The translations under genes were made by a program, and so were the position numbers. Shown in pieces: positions 1 to 10,237 of a stretch of DNA of 64,000 bases. Positions within the stretch are counted from its first letter, which is position 1, and each line of letters starts with the position of its first letter. The notes under the pieces are model-generated. The model searched no databases. It saw nothing but the letters and a program-made list of their open reading frames with translations, and was not told where the DNA came from. Source of the DNA: Ischnura elegans (Eukaryota > Arthropoda > Insecta > Odonata > Coenagrionidae); contig NC_060254.1 of NCBI RefSeq assembly GCF_921293095.1, forward strand, positions 111,748,917-111,812,916, read 5' to 3'.

Positions 1-100
1 ATACTTTTTGGAGGAGATGTATTCCACTAAGAGCACGTCTGGCTGTGTGCTTAAGGTATGTGCCCATATTTGTGCATTTTTAGGAGGTGTACATACTTAT

Positions 101-101
101 A

Positions 102-130
<29 letters not shown>
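101..130. repeat. (GT)n(AT)n microsatellite
   Basis: A run of GT dinucleotides passes into a run of AT dinucleotides. The rest of the first 285 bases is AT-rich and shows nothing else I can support. Confidence 0.9.
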
Positions 131-132
<2 letters not shown>

Positions 133-285
133 CACTCACACATGACCAAATATTCTTCTTTTCTAATTTCTGTAGTTTTGCATAATTGTATAAGAGAGTC
201 ACCAGTGGTAATAGAAACACAATTTCAAAAAACCAATACTTAAATTGCCAAATTTTTAGTACTGAACATGTTAATATTATTATTT

Positions 286-1032
286 TTACAATTTAAAAAA
301 CGAGGCGTGGTTTATGGTATGCACGGAAATTGGATTCGTTATTTGTTGGTTGCTTTCGTTAAGGGAACTGTAATGAGGTGATTCATTGGTGAATGATGAA
401 CGTGAGGAGGAATCATTGCTGCCTGCGACGCTTTCATTTTTTGATAACTGCTTCAACTCAAAGTCTTGCACAGTGGTGAAAATTGAAGTTTTTGCCTGGT
501 TTAATAATACGGGGTCCAAATATTTCAGAACTGGAGCCAGGCTAGCAAGAAAAGTGTCGATAGGGTACTGTTCAGGATTGGTTGGATTAACTCTGTTTTT
601 TTCTGCCTCTTTTTCGGCTAATATGTACGCCATAAGTTGGCTCGAAGGAGACTCTTGCGCCGGTTTTTCATAATTTGATCTCCTTCGTGTAGCATTCAAT
701 GGCCTAATAAAGTGGTTTCTTTTCCCAGAAATGGCTTGCGTGGACTCAGCTGGAGGAACTAGAGAGGTAGGCTGAACTGTAATCTGTGAACTTGTACCAG
801 GATATTGAGAAACATCGTTTTGGCTTTCAAGCTCAATTTCGGGATCATGTTCAGGCTCTTCCACTCTTGGGTCGAATTTGGAATCATCCCTTTGGTATTC
901 TATTGTTGGCACATTTGAGAGGGTTTCTCTTTCCACAATATGATGGAGCAAAAATTCCAAAATGTCTTCGTACTTGTACTTTTGTTTTTTGGCTGCAGCT
1001 TGTCCTGATTTTGTCTTCCTCTTCTGTAGAGT
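286..1032 (-). CDS. MADF/BESS-type protein, 3' exon, partner of the Harbinger transposase
   Basis: The minus-strand frame is open from 1032 to a stop at 286. An in-frame TGA lies just upstream (1033-1035) next to an AG that could be a splice acceptor, so this looks like a last exon. The beginning is basic and lysine-rich (KKQKYKYEDILEFLL), as at the end of a MADF DNA-binding domain. An acidic, Ser/Gln-rich linker follows. Near the C-terminal third is a BESS-like protein-interaction motif around LASLAPVLKYLDPV. MADF/BESS (Myb-related) proteins are the usual second gene of PIF/Harbinger transposons, where they help the transposase reach the nucleus and bind DNA. The gene is divergent from the transposase relic that begins at 1153, which supports that role. 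The MADF core itself should lie upstream and I could not place its exons. A host MADF gene is the alternative. Confidence 0.6.
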   Translation of the reverse strand, partial: TLQKRKTKSGQAAAKKQKYKYEDILEFLLHHIVERETLSNVPTIEYQRDDSKFDPRVEEPEHDPEIELESQNDVSQYPGTSSQITVQPTSLVPPAESTQAISGKRNHFIRPLNATRRRSNYEKPAQESPSSQLMAYILAEKEAEKNRVNPTNPEQYPIDTFLASLAPVLKYLDPVLLNQAKTSIFTTVQDFELKQLSKNESVAGSNDSSSRSSFTNESPHYSSLNESNQQITNPISVHTINHASFFKL

Positions 1033-1152
1033 TCAACGGAACTGATATCGAAACGAGGCCCACCTTTTCCTGCGTTCTTCCGGCCCTCCTAAAAAAATAT
1101 TCTTTTAGAATAATAATTTTATGTTAAAATCTATCAAAATATCTTTTTTCAG

Positions 1153-2081
1153 GTTTCTTGCAACCTGGGATACTTTCAAGACAATTTCATTCAGCTATAG
1201 GCTGAGCAGATCGACTGTAGCTGCTATCATTCACAGTACATGTAAAGCAATAGTGGACGTTATTCAAAGCGAGGTCATGCCTGTGCCAGATGAAGCAAAA
1301 TGGAACACTGTGGCATCTGAGTTTTGGGAAAAGTGGCAGTTCCCCAACTGTATTGGAGCCTTGGATGGGAAGCATGTTACAATTCAAGCTCCGAAGTTAT
1401 CAGGCAGTCTATACTGGAATTACAAACACTCATACTCCATAGTACTTCTAGCCTTAGTTGACCCATGCTACAACTTCATTGTGGTAGACGTCGGAGCTTA
1501 CGGGAAAAACTCGGATGGAGGTATTTTTTTTAAACTCGAATTTTGGAAGAGCTCTGGAGCATGGCCAGCTCAATGTTCCCAGGGGTGGAGCACTACCTGG
1601 AACAAATTTCGAACTGCCAATGGTCATTGTAGGTGATGAAGCCTTTCCTCTTAAAAGGTATATGATGAGACCTTATCCTGGAAAAGGTTTTACAGATGAC
1701 AAAAGGATATTTAACTACCGTCTAAGCCGAGCTAGGAGTATTTCTGAAAATGCGTTTGGAATTTTGGTACAGAAGTTTCGCATTTTCTCCCGACGGTTGC
1801 AAGGAAATCCTGAAAACATTACGACTTTAGTACTAGCTGCTTGCGTTCTCCACAACTTCATAAGACAAAATGAAGGAAGTAACATGTCAGCATGAAATGA
1901 AAGCAAAGATGGGACTGAGAGCACCAGACTCCGTAGCAGGGCCTGCAATCTTCAAGACCTACCCCGTCTACGAGGAGGGTCAACAGGAGAAGCGTTTGCT
2001 GTTCGAGAAAAACTCAAGGATTTCTTTAACTCTCCAGTTGGAAGTGTAGAGTGGCAAGCGAGGGCTGCACTGGGAATATAA
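1153..2081 (+). pseudogene. PIF/Harbinger transposase (DDE_Tnp_4), decayed
   Basis: This encodes most of a PIF/Harbinger DDE transposase, the nuclear enzyme that cuts and pastes the element, usually at a TWA target. The three catalytic acidic residues are visible: D in GALDGKHV, D in VGDEAFPL and E in SENAFG. The text NYKHSYSIVLLALVD and FNYRLSRAR is typical of the family. A CTTTTTTCAG at 1143-1152 looks like a splice acceptor, so I start the exon at 1153; about 100 N-terminal residues are not found. The frame breaks in a run of eight T at 1524-1531, so the first D is in one frame and the other two are in the next. A TGA at 1893-1895 is followed in the same frame by a family-typical C-terminus (VREKLKDFFNS) ending at TAA 2079-2081. 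With a frameshift and a nonsense codon it should be inactive. Confidence 0.85.
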
Positions 2082-2640
2082 TACGCCCAGGATTTAACGC
2101 CAAATGACATTGGACTTTAACGTACAAGTAGAGATAATATTTTTAACTTCAACTTTCAACTGTGGAAAATTCAACTGTGTTAGTGCGTTAATTATTATTA
2201 TTAAATTTTTGTTCTTTCTTTACCTCTTCTTAAACTTATTTATTTATATTTTTGCGAGTTCTTGGGGTTTAAGTCCAAATAAATAAAAACCAAATTTAGC
2301 CAACGCTTCGATATAATTGTATATCTTCTAAAGGGCTTGGTTATGAAAAAGAAAATGAGATGAACATATGGATGAATTAAATATAATATGATAGTAGAAT
2401 TTGGAAGCATAAATATATAAATTTACAATACTGTTTTTAGTTTATAATAAAATAAAATGACAAATTCAGTATTAAGTAATTGAGAAAAGGGAAACACAGG
2501 AGTTCAACGTAACTTAATTTGTGGTGTTTGTTTATGGTAACAATGATTATTTTGTAGTCCATGGTTACATTCAGAGAAAATCAATCAAGAACTGGGAATT
2601 TCCGCACTTCTTCAATAAGTTTCTCGCTCTCCATATTGCA
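2082..2640. other. AT-rich sequence, nothing recognised
   Basis: This is the 3' flank of the Harbinger transposase. It contains AATAAA-like hexamers near 2278-2284 and no coding signal. The right inverted repeat of the element could not be identified. Confidence 0.5.
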
Positions 2641-2700
2641 CGAGCCCGCACCGTCACCGTCAAAAAGTAAACTGAACTAGTCGGTGACGGTGCGGACTCG
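2641..2700. repeat. 19 bp inverted repeat (hairpin), GC-rich
   Basis: Positions 2641-2659 and 2682-2700 are reverse complements at 18 of 19 positions, around a 22-base spacer. The core GACGGTGCGG recurs in direct orientation at about 2720 and in weaker form near 2820. The island is GC-rich in an AT-rich region, which suggests the end of a small DNA transposon. No partner end was found. Confidence 0.65.
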
Positions 2701-3000
2701 GCGCGGTCTCCAAGCACGATGACGGTGCGGGCACGGTGCGGTGGTGTGTGTCCCTACGCGTTTGAATGCATTGTTTTCCTTTCTCGCCGTAGCACGTCCA
2801 ACACTCGGCCGTGTGTCGGCGCGGGCTCGGTGCGGTCATGTGTGTCCCGGCCTTTAACCAATTGGAATATAGAAGCATTTCTCCCTCTTTACCTTTCTTC
2901 CTGAGAATGTTTTTTTTTTTCAGACTGTCACCTTGACTACGGTTATTAAAAACGCTACCAAAGATCGTTAGCGATCTATACGATGATGACATTTTGTGTT
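2701..3000. other. GC-rich repeats then unassigned sequence
   Basis: Two further copies of a CGGTGCGG-type motif followed by GTGTGTCC lie here (about 2720-2750 and 2820-2850). An open frame on each strand is a by-product of the repeat. I see no gene. Confidence 0.4.
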
Positions 3001-3425
3001 TTGCCTTGTATATCGGAAGGTGCTTGGCTCAATGGAATAGACCCGAATGTGTAGGGTAGACAGAGGTACGTTTGCACATGGGGTAGATTTACGCGGTGCA
3101 CTTTACCTAACCGAGTTAAAACTATAGCGCGCCATAATAAGTCATTACATATTAATGTTCTTCCTTAGGGCCGATTCACGAGATTGTTACGTCAATCAAG
3201 CATCGGTCTAGCGTTATGTAAGCTTGTCCCAAGAGCGGGCAATTTAAGTCTCCCGTCTACCCAACGTAGATAGAATAAATAAAAATGTCTTTCTAACAAG
3301 CCATTGTATTACTTATTCTTGTAGTTTTCTTGAGTGCACATTTTTTACTAATATTTTTATAATAATTCAAAAATTATTAAAATCAGTACAACCGTTCTTG
3401 ATTTATAAACGGTGTTTTGAAACCG
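3001..3425 (+). repeat. Dispersed repeat, copy 1 (interrupted)
   Basis: Positions 3010-3050 and 3265-3420 align, with mismatches, to 60965-61165 in the same order and orientation. Shared text includes GAAGGTGCTTGGCTCAA and a later block around AAAATCAGTACAACC against AAAATTGGTACAGCC. Copy 1 carries about 210 extra bases that copy 2 lacks. The repeat class is unknown; no coding is visible. Confidence 0.6.
3052..3263. mobile_element. Small insertion with short terminal inverted repeats
   Basis: About 210 bases interrupt the dispersed repeat, judged against the uninterrupted copy at 61 kb. The ends read GGGTAGACAG and CCCGTCTACCC, an imperfect 9-10 bp inverted repeat. The target duplication is not clear. 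It is best read as a non-autonomous DNA element. Confidence 0.5.
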
Positions 3426-5394
3426 TTCATTGATTATCAGGTGGTACGAAGTTCACCGGGGTGATCTAGTTTAGTATATATCTAGTTCCTTAATTAATTT
3501 TTTCCAACACATTATTAATAAAACTATTCCATATTTTTCAAATAACTTTGTTTCACCGCATTTTGTCGTAATCTACTGATAATGTATAATGAAAAAAGAA
3601 AAAGATAGACGCTACTCAATGCTATAAACTATAATTGAAGGTGCTATAAAATTAAAATGAAAGTGCTATTTACACGTATATCTAGTTATTAGTAATGCTT
3701 CTGGTTTATTTTGAGGTTGGGTCAATTTTTTAACATCTTTTCCGACTTTTCGACGCATATTTGTCATCTTCATTGACTTCCCACGTCATAAGTATAAGCA
3801 CCCGAGTTTGACGCAATATTGTGAAGTGATGGTTCGTCTAATTAAAATAAGCTCTTATAAAAAAATTTTTTTTAAAAACCAGCCTTTATATTTAGATTAC
3901 AGGGGATGAGCAACGTTTATATATGACACAAAGCAAAAAAACTCAGTGACCCCGAAAAACCAAAAGTGACGTATTAAAAAAGTCACTATATTTATTAAAT
4001 TTTCAGTGAATGGTAAGCCCCCTATGTTTCAAAATGCCACCCCTATGCTTTTAAATGCCTACCCCTGTCGCAAAACACGAAAATCGACCATTTGGAACTT
4101 CTTAGATCAAAAACATGTTTTGGGGGGCTATAGGTTGACTGGGGGGTGGTTAAAGGGGGGTTGGAGAGAAAAAGTTATATTTTCATGTATTGTCATCGGA
4201 AATGAAGAAGTGTGCAAAATTTCAGCGTTTTTGCTTCACAGGAAGTGAGTCAAATTTCAGTTACAAGATTTGTACCAGACAAACAGACAGGTTGGTGAGT
4301 TGATATAAAGGCTATAAAAATAATAATACTCATCTAATATGGAGGACACTTGTATTTCAACAATTAAAGGCATAACTGCATAGATAGTTACGGAGTCATG
4401 ACCCCAGTGATACCCCCTACCCCTAAATCTCACTAGAAAAAGTTGCAGAAATAAGAAAGGAAAGGAAATGGAAAAAATGTCAACTATAATACCTAAAATA
4501 AGGAAGAAGAAATGTACTCTACCGTTTCCATGCGGTGTTTCGTGGAAATGGGTGAAAAGTGTTATTTATGAGTGTTGTAAACGTTGAGATTCAACTTTCA
4601 GTTGATTATGAGTGAAATATACGGAATTTCACGAGTTGGGAGGAAGAAAAGTATAATTTATTGCTATAATAATCAATGAAATAATTAATGAGATCTGCTT
4701 CTTCAAAAATATATTACAGATCATGGAGGAAAGAATCGGAGTTCTTAAATCTCATTGTTCATTGTGATGTTAATTTATTCGCTTCCTTTTATTATGGAAG
4801 GATGGAAATCACCCCTTACTACCACAATCGGCACCTCTTACATGACCGCTACCCCATACCCTCACCAACACGGCAAGCTTTCCCTACTCATTTAAAAGGG
4901 TTAATTTCTTTTTCGTTGTGAAATATATGATAATGTATCTAATTTATCAAATATCTGATATTTTTTTCTAACCATTTATTCTGGCAGTGATTTTTAAGGA
5001 GAAGACTACAAGACGTACTGGAGGTGTTCACCTTCCTCAAGAAGTAATAGTTGAAGGAGGGGGTGAAGTATCGGATGGAGAGGATTAGTACCCGATACGG
5101 GGAGGGGTTGTTGACCCTAATTAACTATGGTGGAGGAGAGAGAAAAATTTACTATCCTCGGATGTTCGTGATGACTGAAGGGGGGAGTATGTTTTTACAA
5201 ATTTAAACGAGGATGAAAAGTTTTATTCATGTAAATTAATAAAAAAACCTTACAAATAGAATAAAAATGTATTATTTCTTTTTTAATTTATTTACCCAGA
5301 TCATTGACCATGAAGTCGGATGAATGAGAACTTTAATATATATAACTATATACTTTAATATATAGAACCATAATATATTTTAACCAAAATTTTA
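3426..5394. other. Long non-coding stretch, possible old repeats
   Basis: No convincing gene is present. A block at about 4000-4330 has G-rich and C-rich tracts and ends in ACAGACAGGTTGGTGAGTT, which looks like the end of a dispersed repeat but has no second copy here. Short open frames at 4006-4248 and 4688-4921 have no recognisable protein features. Confidence 0.4.
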
Positions 5395-6235
5395 AATGGA
5401 AGTCTCACATAAATAAAAAGAAATCAGAAATTATTTCTATTGTCAGAAAATTCTATTTCCTCATATACCTATGCCCTGAATCAGTGTTAAGAATGGTATA
5501 CTCTGCTCTTGTGAATTCAAGATTGCAATATGGAATACCCTGCTGGGGTGGAGCATATCTTACCAACATTAAACCATTGATAGTGGTGTAAAAAAGGGTT
5601 ATCAGGGTTACAACGCGATCGTATAGGAAAAGCCACTTATTCCCTCTTTTCAGAAAATTAGATATCCTCCCATTAAGGCATTAAAGTCCTTAGAGTTTTC
5701 TATAACCGTAGCGATGAAAAGGCCAGACCACAAACTTATAACATCAAATCTTGGAGAAAATTTAATATATAGTCAGTCATTTCAATACTTGGGGTCAAAA
5801 TTATATAGTGTGTTACCAAAAAATGTTGCAAAGAGGGAGAAGATATGAGGTTTTACATCCGCAGCTAAACAATGGCTTATGCAGTATGAGGAAGTATAGT
5901 TTCTGCTAAAAAAGTGGTGTAAAACGTTTTCAATTAAAGGTATATTGTATGTAATTCTTATGCGTTATGTAAGAAAGTTAGTTATCTATGTGTAAATTAC
6001 TGTAAATTCACAATCGAGTGCAATTGGTAAGAGATAAAATCACTGAATTAAACGAAATAAATGTATTTTTCCTGTACTTATGTTAGCACCAGTCATGTTT
6101 TAAGCAATGTATGATGGTAGCCCCAAAACTATTCCACAAAGGGGTGCCTACATATTCCACAATTATCATAGCGTTTTTTCGATGTAATGTATTTGAATAT
6201 GAGTGGAATAAAATTATATTATTATATTAAATAGG
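5395..6235 (+). pseudogene. LINE relic, C-terminal end of reverse transcriptase and 3' tail
   Basis: Translation, with several stops, gives text such as VYSALVNSRLQYGIPCWGG and PLFRKLDILPL, which is the region after the catalytic palm in CR1/jockey-group LINE reverse transcriptases. A later piece around LYSVLPKNV matches the usual C-terminal part. The unit ends in AATAAAATTATATTATTATATT near 6210-6232, like a LINE tail. It is 5'-truncated and heavily mutated, with stops near 5592, 5684 and 5848. It is dead. Confidence 0.75.
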
Positions 6236-6655
6236 GGTAACCTTGCACCCTGGCACCTTCAAGGGTCTGAGGAAATGTAATTGCTTCATCCGAGAGATAA
6301 TAAAATGCTAACAGCAATGCCGTTTAAAGCATACATTTATCTATGGAAATGTGGAAAATATTTCAGCTAGATGAGGCTGTGATGTCATTTGTCAGCTTTG
6401 GCGTGCACTTTTGGAGTCTTACGGGTTGAATACGTAAAAAATAATAATTGATTCATGTTTTACGTTGAAGGAGGAACATTTTTTGTGATAACTATTTAAA
6501 CGCTAAATCTTCAAATAATATACCCTTGTACCCTTACTATGGACCCTGAATGAGTATAAGGAAATTTTATGGTTGTATTCGAAGGATAATAAAATGATAA
6601 CAGCTATACCGTTTAAAGCGAAAATTTATCTATTCAAATGTGGAAGATATGAAAG
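6236..6655 (+). repeat. Two diverged direct repeats about 285 bp apart
   Basis: The block at about 6240-6365 is repeated at about 6520-6655. Shared text includes GATAATAAAATG, ACAGC.ATACCGTTTAAAGC and TTTATCTAT followed by AAATGTGGAA. The copies differ at many positions, so the duplication is old. The second copy starts immediately after AT-rich spacer sequence. Confidence 0.65.
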
Positions 6656-7230
6656 GATTTATTTGTTCCCTCAGAGGAGAGAAATTTTCCAAGTTCAACT
6701 TTAACTTGAATTCGATTTTTGGACACTTAGGGCTGGGGCTAGAAGGAATGCGTGAAATGTCACGATGCATACAAATGCATTAAGCGGGAACGTGGTCAAG
6801 GCTAATGCAACGTGCATGGGATGGGAGGTTTACCTAAGTGAAAGCGAATGTCTAGGTAGCGTAATGAGGAAGAGATGTGACCTAGATAATGATACATCGA
6901 TCCACAGCAAAATCGCTAGGAGAATTATCGCAACAAGGGGAAGTTTAGAGAAAGCTTAGAACCAAGGGATTGTTAGAAAGTTTAAAGAAAGCTTAGAACC
7001 AGTTCTCTGCGCAAAGTCGCTAAATTCCTTCTACTACTCTTCATACCTTTCTGGCTATATGGCTGACTGAGAACTCAGCAGCGATCTGCCAGGTCAGTTC
7101 AACCATGAAAATTAGAGCCTCATTTGCATAGCTAATTTGCATTGTGTTTCGTTAAACCTGATAACCCTGTTAAACAGTAAGATGGAGAGGAAGGGGTTTT
7201 GGGATATCAGCCTCGAATATTTATACATAT
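6656..7230. other. No gene seen; short tandem duplication
   Basis: The sequence GAAAGCTTAGAACCA occurs at about 6950 and again 37 bases further on. The open frame at 6765-6959 has no protein features I recognise. Confidence 0.35.
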
Positions 7231-7233
7231 GAG

Positions 7234-7386
7234 ACGAAAATATTGCAGGTTGGGCACACAGAGTACAAGACAATTTAATAAAAATCTTTCCTCACTCTGA
7301 GGAAGTGGGAGGTACCCCTGAAAATTTATTTATTTTCATCTTAAGTGTGTATTTTACTGTGTGCGCCCAACCTGGGACATTTTCGT
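7234..7386. mobile_element. Foldback MITE-like element, about 153 bp
   Basis: The arms at 7234-7261 and 7357-7386 are imperfect reverse complements: ACGAAAATATTGCAGGTTGG on the left, and on the right a strand that reads ACGAAAATGTCCCAGGTTGG when reversed. The spacer is about 95 bases. No coding is present. The structure fits a small non-autonomous DNA transposon; the target duplication is unclear. Confidence 0.6.
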
Positions 7387-7494
7387 GTGGAAAGCAAAAA
7401 TAGAATTTCTCCATTAAAAATTTGATAACGACAGCAGTGTTTAATTAAGTTAATATGCGTTAAAGTGGATTTTTAAAATTGTAACTGCCATACC

Positions 7495-7605
7495 ATGTGA
7501 CAGAAAAAAATTCTTGCAGAGAGGTTCGAAACACCGACTTCGGATTACTACTGTAGTAAATCTTCTCATTTACCATTAGTCCATCTCACTCGTTGACTCC
7601 GAAGG
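7495..7605 (-). repeat. tRNA-derived SINE-like sequence, copy 1
   Basis: The minus strand reads a weak box A-like start near 7590, a box B-like TTTCGAACCTC at about 7521-7533 and then AATTTTTTTCTGTC. The same order with a better box B and the same T-rich motif occurs at 59.31-59.42 kb on the plus strand. It is too degenerate to be a tRNA gene. Confidence 0.45.
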
Positions 7606-9049
7606 GGATTCATTACGAGCTTTGTCAGGAAAGGGAATGAACCAGTCTTCTAGTGTCACTAAATCAAACTGAATTTTAACACTCAGTGGCATTATTTGCT
7701 GTGATATTGTGGCGGATATTTCATGTGTATGTTTTGTTAGCTATCGCTGATCGAAAAGCTTCAGCGTTAATTGTAAGACAATATACTTCGACAGATCAGC
7801 CAACATACGAGAGGAAGTAAAGTGACGTTCTGGACGTAGATTTATTATCTAGCATGAGCTGCACAATTTATGTGGTAATAAACACTGCACATATCCCGCA
7901 TACATTTCCCTTTAATGATGTTGTTATGAAAATATTGCGGGAAGTGGGAATGTTGTTCAAATTTCCCTCCCACTGGTGCAATAGAAAATACCGAAACTCG
8001 ATTTCTAAACTGCTCCATTTGTTGCAATACTTTTGAATCCGACTGTACATATGTATGCACTTAGCTGTTGCTCTTGGTCAATGAAGGTCCTTTGCTTTCA
8101 TTGACATATTTTCGGAGGAGAGGCAAAGTATTGAGTAATCTTGCTCCCGACGGAGAAGTTAATTTGGAATGTACACAACATAATATTCAATGCATGTAAA
8201 ACCTTAAAAGAGGCCAATGCCAACACCTAGTCGATAAAAATGACAATAATCATTAGATTAGATAAAATCAAATCAGTGTACATATTCTTAAGAAAACAAA
8301 TCTAGATTCATAAAATAAACACTTGAAAAACCGAAAATACAAAAGAAAAAGAAACAAAATCTATGGTTTTCATTACTTACGAAAACAAAGTAGGTATTTA
8401 TTAGAAAATATGACTCAACAATTACCACTCACATATGCATGACAAAGGAAAACAAACCTTCAACCCATGGGCGTCTCACTCTGTAGAAACCAGAAAAAAA
8501 TCTCAATTTTCTATAAAGAACTCATAAAAACCATCATGACTAAATAAACATCTCATTTATACTAATATGGAACTTTAACTACTTTTAAATGCCACAAATG
8601 AGCTATTTACTGGTACTAAAATTATGTTAATTTATAATCTATGCTGCTAATAATCTATGAAGGTGTGATAGAAATGTTTACCCTTATATAGGGATTGATT
8701 GATAACTAAATGAACTAGTGGATAACAAAATTGTAAAGTTAAATGGAAAATAACTACAGGAAAATACAAACTAAGAACAAGAGAGGATAAGAATGAGTTC
8801 ATAATGGTATTACACATATAAAGGAGGCTTGTAATAAATCCAAAGAAAAAGATAATTGAACAATAATTTCTTACACTTCAAGAATGATACTGCACGATGA
8901 GAACAACAACCTTGTTGGTATCATTCAATAGGTGCATTCAAATGGAATGCCTTATGCACCGTGGAACTTAGAATAGTGTATAATAGAATGCAATAATTGC
9001 ACTTAATTAGAAGAAACATTCACAGGAATTTAAAATGCACGTTTAAACT
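7606..9049. other. 3' flank of the Schlafen-like gene, no other gene
   Basis: AT-rich sequence lies downstream, on the minus strand, of the host stop codon at 9050. It should contain the 3' untranslated region, but no single polyadenylation site can be chosen. The short open frames at 7845-8060 on both strands have no recognisable features. Confidence 0.4.
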
Positions 9050-9271
9050 TTAGGCAATATTTTTGCTTTGCTCCAAATAACTCTGCACAAAAGTCATCAA
9101 CTTTTCCCTATTTGCTGGTATTTTTGCTTTAGCCTCCTCAATTGCCTCTAGAATTTCCTTCTGATTTTGTTCAGCCGCTTCTTGTCTCAGGCATATACTC
9201 ATGGATTCCACACTATTGGGCCCTTGACGGACGTAACATCTACGATTGGAAGACACTGCATAGATGACATG
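9050..9271 (-). CDS. Schlafen-like (AlbA_2) host gene, last coding exon
   Basis: The minus-strand exon starts after CTTCTAG at 9272-9278, in phase 0, and runs 73 codons to TAA at 9050-9052. It begins HVIYAVSSNRRCYVRQGPN. The run YVRQGPN followed by a Ser/Glu/Met stretch is the end of the Schlafen AlbA_2 fold, where YVRxGxxN is usual. A charged, probably helical tail follows (EILEAIEEAKAKIP) and ends QSKNIA. AlbA_2 domains bind nucleic acid, and some Schlafens cut tRNA; the activity of this protein is not known. The phase matches the exon at 9698-9852. The intron 9272-9697 holds nothing I recognise. Confidence 0.8.
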   Translation of the reverse strand, partial: HVIYAVSSNRRCYVRQGPNSVESMSICLRQEAAEQNQKEILEAIEEAKAKIPANREKLMTFVQSYLEQSKNIA

Positions 9272-9697
9272 CTAGAAGGAATAATAATTATAAATAAGAC
9301 TGTTAATGGAGTACCTCCAAGCATTTTGAGCAAATACTCAGGTTGTTTTAAAAAATTAACACAGACAATTAAGAGGCAACTAGAATGTCTGTACATTCAC
9401 AACAATAAACATTTTCAAAATGAGTCTCCCCAAGACAGAACAAAATTATTTCATCACAATACCTTCAAGTGAAACAAGGCACAAAAAAACCAGTTGTCAT
9501 ACTGGTCATAGGTAAATGAAGAAATAGAGAGAATCAAAAACTTGATATGTACATATTATTTGTTCCACAATTTGAAGGCAATAGGACTGGATTATTTGAA
9601 GAGTTTGAAATAATAAAAATGCACCAAGAAAGTTAGTCAGGAAGATTTTAAAATGGAAGTGTTTAAATTTTTAGGAACCTTGAAAGGCAATAATTAC

Positions 9698-9852
9698 CGG
9701 TAAAGCTTTCACATGGACTTCCACAACCCAGATTAAATGGGAAGCAAGCCCTTTCACAACTTCACCAGGGCCATACACAGGCACGTAAATAACGTCATAA
9801 CAAACAGGTCTAACCTCTGGATAAATACTTCTGGTCATCATACGATCCACAC
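9698..9852 (-). CDS. Schlafen-like (AlbA_2) host gene, internal exon
   Basis: This 155-base minus-strand exon is bounded by TTAG before 9852 and a GTAATT donor after 9698. It begins with two bases that complete a codon left open by the exon at 23767-23884, and it ends in phase 0 for the last exon. The product reads GVDRMMTRSIYPEVRPVCYD, then VIYVPVYGPGEVVKG, then LIWVVEVHVKALP. This matches the middle of an AlbA_2 domain: an arginine/Met helix, a P.V....Y.V..VPV strand and a hydrophobic strand ending EVHV. The intron towards the 5' exon is about 13.9 kb and contains LINE-A and the 5.3 kb inverted-repeat element. Confidence 0.8.
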
Positions 9853-9955
9853 CTAACAGATAAAAAATTTCAGTCAATGGAGAAATTTAAACATACACGT
9901 ACACATAGGAAGAGGTAATGTTTTTGCAATAGAAGTTAGGCGAGTAGACATTTAA

Positions 9956-10237
9956 TTTATTTCCTGGTGGGGTTCTGCCCCAAACACTGTTTTTGTTACA
10001 CACAGGCGTTATACAACCAATGAAAACCTGATAAAGGCAGAGGTAGCTCAGTTTAACAAGAGTTCCCTAAGGGCCGCAGCATCCAGGAATCCATCTTGGG
10101 AACTCAAACGGCTCATTCTAAATGCAAGCCCAGATCTACATTCAGATATATATTTGACCAATATGAAGATGCGATATGAAGAAATCTCAGACCTGGGGGT
10201 TGTGCTTAAATCTCTTTGGATTAATTCTGATATGTAA
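9956..10237 (+). other. Open frame without an early start codon, unknown
   Basis: A plus-strand frame is open for 93 codons between a TAA at 9953 and a TAA at 10235. The text RRYTTNENLIKAEVAQFNK and SWELKRLILNASPD looks protein-like, but I do not recognise a family, and methionine appears only near the end. It could be an exon or transposon relic inside the host intron. It runs against the host gene strand. Confidence 0.25.
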
